From contig NZ_FOYM01000018.1 of assembly GCF_900115975.1 (NCBI RefSeq), positions 1 through 64,000 of the forward strand: a stretch of DNA of 64,000 nt, written 5' to 3'. The stretch is from Desulfoscipio geothermicus DSM 3669 (GTDB lineage Bacteria > Bacillota > Desulfotomaculia > Desulfotomaculales > Desulfallaceae). The notes beneath the pieces were generated by a model. That model made no database searches. It was not told the origin of the DNA and saw nothing but the letters and a program-made list of their open reading frames with translations. The translations under genes were made by a program, and so were the position numbers. This document shows, piece by piece, positions 60,202 through 64,000 of this stretch. How positions within the stretch are numbered: the stretch's first letter is position 1; each line of letters starts with the position of its first letter.

Positions 60202-60672
60202 ATGTCCAGCATGGCCAATATAATTGAAAAATACTTACACCGGTTAATTGAACAAAGCGAGCAAAAGCTGGTGGAAATTCAGCGCAACGAACTGGCCGAA
60301 AAGTTCAATTGCGCCCCGTCGCAGATTAATTACGTGCTCGCCACCAGATTTACCATTGAAAGGGGCTATATGGTGGAGAGCAGGCGAGGCGGCGGCGGAT
60401 ATGTACGGATCGTCAAGGTGCCGCTTAATGCCGACGAACTGGACCTGGTAAACGAGGTGGTCAACCTGGTGGGTGATCGAATTTCCGAGCGCAGCGCCAC
60501 CGCCATTCTGGCCCGGTTGCTGGAGGAACAGGTTATCGCCCCGCGGGAGGCCGCCCTGGTCAAAGCCGCCATTAGCCGCAATGTACTGCGCATTGGTTTG
60601 CCGGCACGTGACCAGTTGCGGGCCAATATATTAAAAGCGATATTAATAACTTTGTTTAAAAACTTGAAGTAA
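60202..60672 (+). CDS. ctsR: CtsR repressor of class III heat-shock genes
   Basis: A 156-residue repressor: IIEKYLHRLIEQSEQKLVEI, a winged helix with NELAEKFNCAPSQINYVLATRF, and the glycine-rich wing ESRRGGGGYVRIVKV that reads the DNA minor groove and senses heat. The C-terminal half is the McsB/ClpC-sensitive dimer domain. ATG at 60202 is preferred on homology; GGAGGTG is 14 bases upstream, rather far, and ATG 60211 is an alternative. It heads ctsR-mcsA-mcsB-clpC, the classic autoregulated operon. Confidence 0.95.
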   Translation: MSSMANIIEKYLHRLIEQSEQKLVEIQRNELAEKFNCAPSQINYVLATRFTIERGYMVESRRGGGGYVRIVKVPLNADELDLVNEVVNLVGDRISERSATAILARLLEEQVIAPREAALVKAAISRNVLRIGLPARDQLRANILKAILITLFKNLK

Positions 60673-60686
60673 CGGGGGGTATGGCG

Positions 60687-61196
60687 ATGCTTTGTGAAAA
60701 GTGTCAGGAAAGACCGGCTACCGTGCATTACACGGAGATTATCAATAACAAGCAAAAAAAGATGCACCTGTGCGAAGTTTGCGCCGGGCAGCTGCAGGCC
60801 GAGGGATTCAACTTCATGCCCCAGATGAACCTGCATAATTTTTTGGCCGGTTTCTGGAACCAGGTGCCGGGGACGCAAAATTTCGCCCCGCACACCCGTA
60901 AGGAGGCGGGGTGCCCGGCGTGCGGTGCGCCGGAAAGCCTTCTGGCCAAGAAAGGGTTGTTTGGCTGTGGTGACTGCTACAAACATTTCGGCGATCGCCT
61001 GGAGCCCTTGATGCGCCGGATTCATGGTTCCAGCACCCATACCGGCAAAGTGCCCGAGCGCGCCGGCGGGCGGGCCCGGCTGCTTAGGAAAATTGAAACC
61101 TTGCGGGCCCGGTTGCAGGACGCCGTGAACCGGGAGGCATTTGAAGAGGCGGCTCAGTTGCGTGATCAGATCAAGGAACTGGAGAAACAGTTGTAA
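60687..61196 (+). CDS. mcsA: McsA, zinc-finger activator of McsB
   Basis: A 169-residue protein with paired CXXC motifs, MLCEKCQERPATVHY with CEVCAGQ and CPACGAPE with CGDCYKHF, which bind zinc. A C-terminal UVR motif (REAFEEAAQLRDQIKELEKQ) interacts with ClpC. McsA stimulates the arginine kinase McsB. ATG at 60687 follows GGGGGGT by 8 bases and gives the standard MLCEKC start; ATG 60681 is too close to that site. The gene is 14 bases after ctsR. Confidence 0.95.
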   Translation: MLCEKCQERPATVHYTEIINNKQKKMHLCEVCAGQLQAEGFNFMPQMNLHNFLAGFWNQVPGTQNFAPHTRKEAGCPACGAPESLLAKKGLFGCGDCYKHFGDRLEPLMRRIHGSSTHTGKVPERAGGRARLLRKIETLRARLQDAVNREAFEEAAQLRDQIKELEKQL

Positions 61197-61209
61197 GGGG
61201 GGCGAAAGC

Positions 61210-62274
61210 ATGGGCATAAAGAAAACGGTAAACAGCGCCAGAAGCGGCTGGATGGGAGCGGGCGCCCCGGAAGGGGATATCGTGGTCAGCAGCCGCATCA
61301 GGATTGCCCGTAATTTGCACGGCTACTCCTTTCCGCACCTGCTGGACCGGGAAAAGGCTGAACAGGTCATCCATGCGGTCCAGTTGGCCCTGGAAAACGG
61401 GGAACTTGTGAAGCAGGCGGGCATCCTCGAGATGAACCGCATGGCGGAATTAAGCCCTGTGGAAAGACAAATACTAGTGGAAAAGCACTTGATCAGCCCC
61501 AATTTGCTGGAGGAACATGAGAAAAAAGCCGTGGCCTTGCGGGATGATGAACTGGTCAGCATCATGGTCAATGAAGAAGACCATTTGCGTATCCAGTGTT
61601 TGCTGCCGGGACTGCAGTTGGAAAAGGCCTGGGAAATGGCTGACAAGATTGACGATGGTCTGGAAAAGACGCTGGACTACGCCTTTTCCAGTAAATATGG
61701 CTACCTGACCGCCTGTCCCACCAATGCCGGCACGGGTTTGCGGGCGTCGGTAATGCTGCACCTGCCCGGCCTGGTGCTGGTGGACCAGATCAGGGGAGTG
61801 CTGGCCTCCATTTCCAAGTTGGGATTTACGGTACGGGGCCTGTATGGCGAGGGCACAGAGGCCTTGGGCAACCTGTTCCAACTCAGTAACCAGGTAACCC
61901 TGGGACATTCGGAGGAAGAAATAATCAGCAGTCTCAATTCCATCACCGGGCAGTTGCTGGCCCGGGAGCGGGAGGCCCGCAAGGCCTTGCTGCAGCAACG
62001 CCGGGAACAGCTGGCGGACAGGGTGGGCCGTTCTTACGGAACCCTGATGCACGCGCACATGATGTCTTCGGAGGAAGCTATGCGCCGCATATCCGACGTG
62101 CGCTTGGGTGTAGATTTGCAGATGATAACCGGCATTGCTCCCGAGCAGTTGACGGAGTTGATGGTAATGACCCGCCCGGCATACTTGTTGAAACAGGCGC
62201 AGGGAGATTTAAGCCCCGCGCAACGGGATAATATGAGAGCAAATATTATTAGAAGTAAACTCAATCAGAGGTGA
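61210..62274 (+). CDS. mcsB: Protein arginine kinase McsB
   Basis: A 354-residue phosphagen-kinase-fold enzyme that phosphorylates arginine on CtsR and unfolded proteins, marking them for ClpC-ClpP. It has VVSSRIRIARNLHGYSFPH near the start, the catalytic-Cys loop YLTACPTNAGTGLRASVMLH, NEEDHLRIQ with catalytic acids, and YGEGTEALGNLFQLSNQ. It ends in a region with DVRLGVDLQMITGI and a helical tail. ATG at 61210 has AGGGGGG upstream. It follows mcsA by 13 bases. Confidence 0.96.
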   Translation: MGIKKTVNSARSGWMGAGAPEGDIVVSSRIRIARNLHGYSFPHLLDREKAEQVIHAVQLALENGELVKQAGILEMNRMAELSPVERQILVEKHLISPNLLEEHEKKAVALRDDELVSIMVNEEDHLRIQCLLPGLQLEKAWEMADKIDDGLEKTLDYAFSSKYGYLTACPTNAGTGLRASVMLHLPGLVLVDQIRGVLASISKLGFTVRGLYGEGTEALGNLFQLSNQVTLGHSEEEIISSLNSITGQLLAREREARKALLQQRREQLADRVGRSYGTLMHAHMMSSEEAMRRISDVRLGVDLQMITGIAPEQLTELMVMTRPAYLLKQAQGDLSPAQRDNMRANIIRSKLNQR

Positions 62275-62280
62275 TAAAAG

Positions 62281-64000
62281 ATGTTGTTCGGTAGGTTTAC
62301 ACAACGGGCACAAAAGGTGCTCATGCTGGCACAAGAAGAGGCCAGGCAGTTGAATCATCCATATGTGGGCACTGAGCATATATTGTTGGGATTGATCAGC
62401 GAGGGCGAGGGTGTGGCCGCCAAGGCTCTGGCCGGGCTGGGCATTCAAGCCGATAAGGTGCGCGAATTAGTGCTCCAGTCCATCGGCAAGGGGGAGGAAG
62501 CCCCCCGGGAAATGGCCCTTACCCCGCGGGTGAAAAGGGTGCTGGAACTGTCCGTGGATGAGGCCCGCCGTATGGGAACCAATTACGTGGGCACCGAACA
62601 TTTATTGCTGGGCCTGATCCGGGAAGGCGAAGGCGTAGCCGCCCGGGTGCTGGCTGCGCTGGGCGTGGATCAGGACAAGGTGCGCCAATTGGTGATCCAG
62701 ATGCTGGGCGGTGCCGGCGGGGCGCCGCAGGGGCAGCCGAACCAGCCGGGTTGCGCCGGTGGCGCCTGTGGCAGCAAGACGGTCACCCTGGACCAGTTCG
62801 GACGGGACCTGACGGCCATGGCCCGGGATGATAAACTGGATCCCGTGGTGGGGCGGGAAAAAGAAATCGAGCGGGTAGTGCAGATTTTAAGCCGCCGCAC
62901 CAAAAACAATCCCGTGCTCATCGGCGACCCCGGTGTGGGCAAAACGGCCGTGGTGGAGGGCCTGGCCCAGCGCATCGTGGCCGGCAACGTGCCCGAGGTG
63001 CTGCTCAACAAGCGCCTGGTTACCCTGGACCTGGCTTCCCTGGTGGCCGGAACCAAGTACCGGGGCGAGTTCGAGGACCGGTTGAAAAAGGTAGTGGAGG
63101 AAATCACCCGGGAGAAAAATATAATTGTTTTTATTGACGAACTGCACACCATCATCGGTGCCGGAGCGGCGGAGGGGGCCATTGACGCCGCCAATATATT
63201 AAAGCCGGCCCTGGCCAGGGGTGAACTGCAGTGCATTGGGGCCACCACCCTGGATGAATACAGAAAGCACATCGAGCGCGATTCCGCCCTGGAGCGCCGC
63301 TTCCAACCCATTACCGTGGAAGAACCCACCGTGGAGGAAACGGTGGAAATACTAAAAGGGCTGCGCGACAAGTATGAGGCTCATCACCGGGTGCGGATCA
63401 GTGACGCGGCCCTGACGGCGGCGGCTCGGCTGAGCGACCGGTACATTACCGACCGGTTCCTTCCGGATAAAGCCATTGACCTGATGGATGAAGCGGGCTC
63501 CCGGGTTAGGCTGCGGGCCTTTACTGCGCCGCCGGACGTGAAAGACCTGGAGCAGCGTATTGAAGAAGTACGCAAGGAAAAGGAAGCTGCCGTAAATAAC
63601 CAGGAATTTGAAAAGGCGGCCCAGTTGCGGGATGAAGAGAGCAAGCTGCGGGAGGAACTGGAAACCCGGCGTTCTGACTGGCAGCAGAAAAAAGGCGGCG
63701 AGGAACTGGAAGTGGCCGAGGAGGACATCGCCCAGGTTGTGGCCAGTTGGACCGGCATTCCGGTGCGCAAGCTGGCCGAGGAAGAATCCGAACGCCTGCT
63801 GCGTATGGAAGAAATACTGCACCAGCGGGTGATCGGCCAGGATGAGGCGGTCAGAGCGGTATCCCGGGCCATCCGCCGGGCCCGCGCGGGCCTCAAGGAT
63901 CCCAAGCGGCCCATCGGCTCGTTCATCTTCCTCGGGCCCACCGGGGTGGGTAAAACTGAACTGGCCAGGGCGCTGGCCGAGGCCATGTTCGGCGACGAGG
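62281..64000 (+). CDS. clpC: ClpC ATPase, cut by the window end
   Basis: The first 573 or so residues of the Hsp100 unfoldase that feeds ClpP. Two Clp_N repeats ([20 protein letters not shown], then [19 protein letters not shown]) are followed by the first AAA+ domain. This has Walker A GDPGVGKT near residue 215, Walker [11 protein letters not shown], and sensor residues in [16 protein letters not shown] middle UVR-type segment is [20 protein letters not shown]. The second AAA+ begins with Walker [15 protein letters not shown] near residue 551 and runs off the window. GAGGTG lies 8 bases before the ATG. It is the last visible gene of the ctsR operon. Confidence 0.96.
   Translation, partial: MLFGRFTQRAQKVLMLAQEEARQLNHPYVGTEHILLGLISEGEGVAAKALAGLGIQADKVRELVLQSIGKGEEAPREMALTPRVKRVLELSVDEARRMGTNYVGTEHLLLGLIREGEGVAARVLAALGVDQDKVRQLVIQMLGGAGGAPQGQPNQPGCAGGACGSKTVTLDQFGRDLTAMARDDKLDPVVGREKEIERVVQILSRRTKNNPVLIGDPGVGKTAVVEGLAQRIVAGNVPEVLLNKRLVTLDLASLVAGTKYRGEFEDRLKKVVEEITREKNIIVFIDELHTIIGAGAAEGAIDAANILKPALARGELQCIGATTLDEYRKHIERDSALERRFQPITVEEPTVEETVEILKGLRDKYEAHHRVRISDAALTAAARLSDRYITDRFLPDKAIDLMDEAGSRVRLRAFTAPPDVKDLEQRIEEVRKEKEAAVNNQEFEKAAQLRDEESKLREELETRRSDWQQKKGGEELEVAEEDIAQVVASWTGIPVRKLAEEESERLLRMEEILHQRVIGQDEAVRAVSRAIRRARAGLKDPKRPIGSFIFLGPTGVGKTELARALAEAMFGDE

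Overview
The window comes from a low-to-mid GC, spore-forming, strictly anaerobic Firmicute, most like the Desulfotomaculum/Pelotomaculum branch of the Peptococcaceae. This is inferred from gene content: a ctsR-mcsA-mcsB-clpC operon, spore photoproduct lyase, a CooS/CooF/NADH-oxidoreductase cluster, EtfA, PcrB, c-di-GMP aptamer RNA, frequent TTG/GTG starts and strong GGAGG ribosome sites. Two textures alternate. GC-rich housekeeping blocks hold folate, pantothenate, NAD, biotin, tRNA, lysS and protein quality control genes. AT-rich accessory blocks (about 7-18, 23-26 and 27-43 kb) hold transporters, sensors, metal genes, repeats and many decayed genes.

Layout. 0-5.3 kb: the end of etfA, an acyl-CoA synthetase remnant, an HD-domain protein, a complete IS200/IS605 element (tnpA+tnpB) and folP-folB-folK. 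5.4-10.4 kb: a c-di-GMP-I type riboswitch with terminator ahead of an ArsB/NhaD-type transporter, a MarR remnant, acs, and a uracil-DNA glycosylase remnant. 10.6-18.5 kb: a lipoprotein-MacB(ATPase)-MacA-MacB(permease)-TolC-like export operon, facing a two-component system and a secreted repeat protein. 19.3-23.6 kb: NADH oxidoreductase, cooF, a catalytically atypical cooS and an Rrf2 regulator with shared operator-like motifs. 24-27.7 kb: pyrF and splB set among decayed genes and a MITE.

28-43 kb is a cell-envelope and metal-stress region: LysM/M23 peptidase, Cys-rich DUF326-type protein, two related Met/His-rich exported proteins, two PspA proteins, a MerT-like membrane protein, a two-component system with a DUF2933 protein, a CAP-domain protein, a roughly 600-nt hairpin-dense candidate structured RNA, csoR, copA and a 21-residue Cys peptide. 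43-57 kb is mainly cofactor synthesis: amidohydrolase, panC-panD, nadA-nadB-nadC, birA-bioY-bioB, pcrB, coaX and dusB, then a regulator with its promoter/operator and an acyl-ACP-reductase-like dehydrogenase. 57-64 kb: greA, lysS, three tRNAs (Ile, Ala, Asn), a nested palindrome and ctsR-mcsA-mcsB-clpC, the last cut by the window end.

The points most worth following up are the cooS that keeps its cluster ligands but has lost the CO-chemistry residues, the unassigned structured RNA upstream of the second pspA, the c-di-GMP-controlled ion transporter, the paired Met/His-rich exported proteins, the acyl-ACP-reductase-like gene, and a MITE family whose ends match a local transposase remnant.
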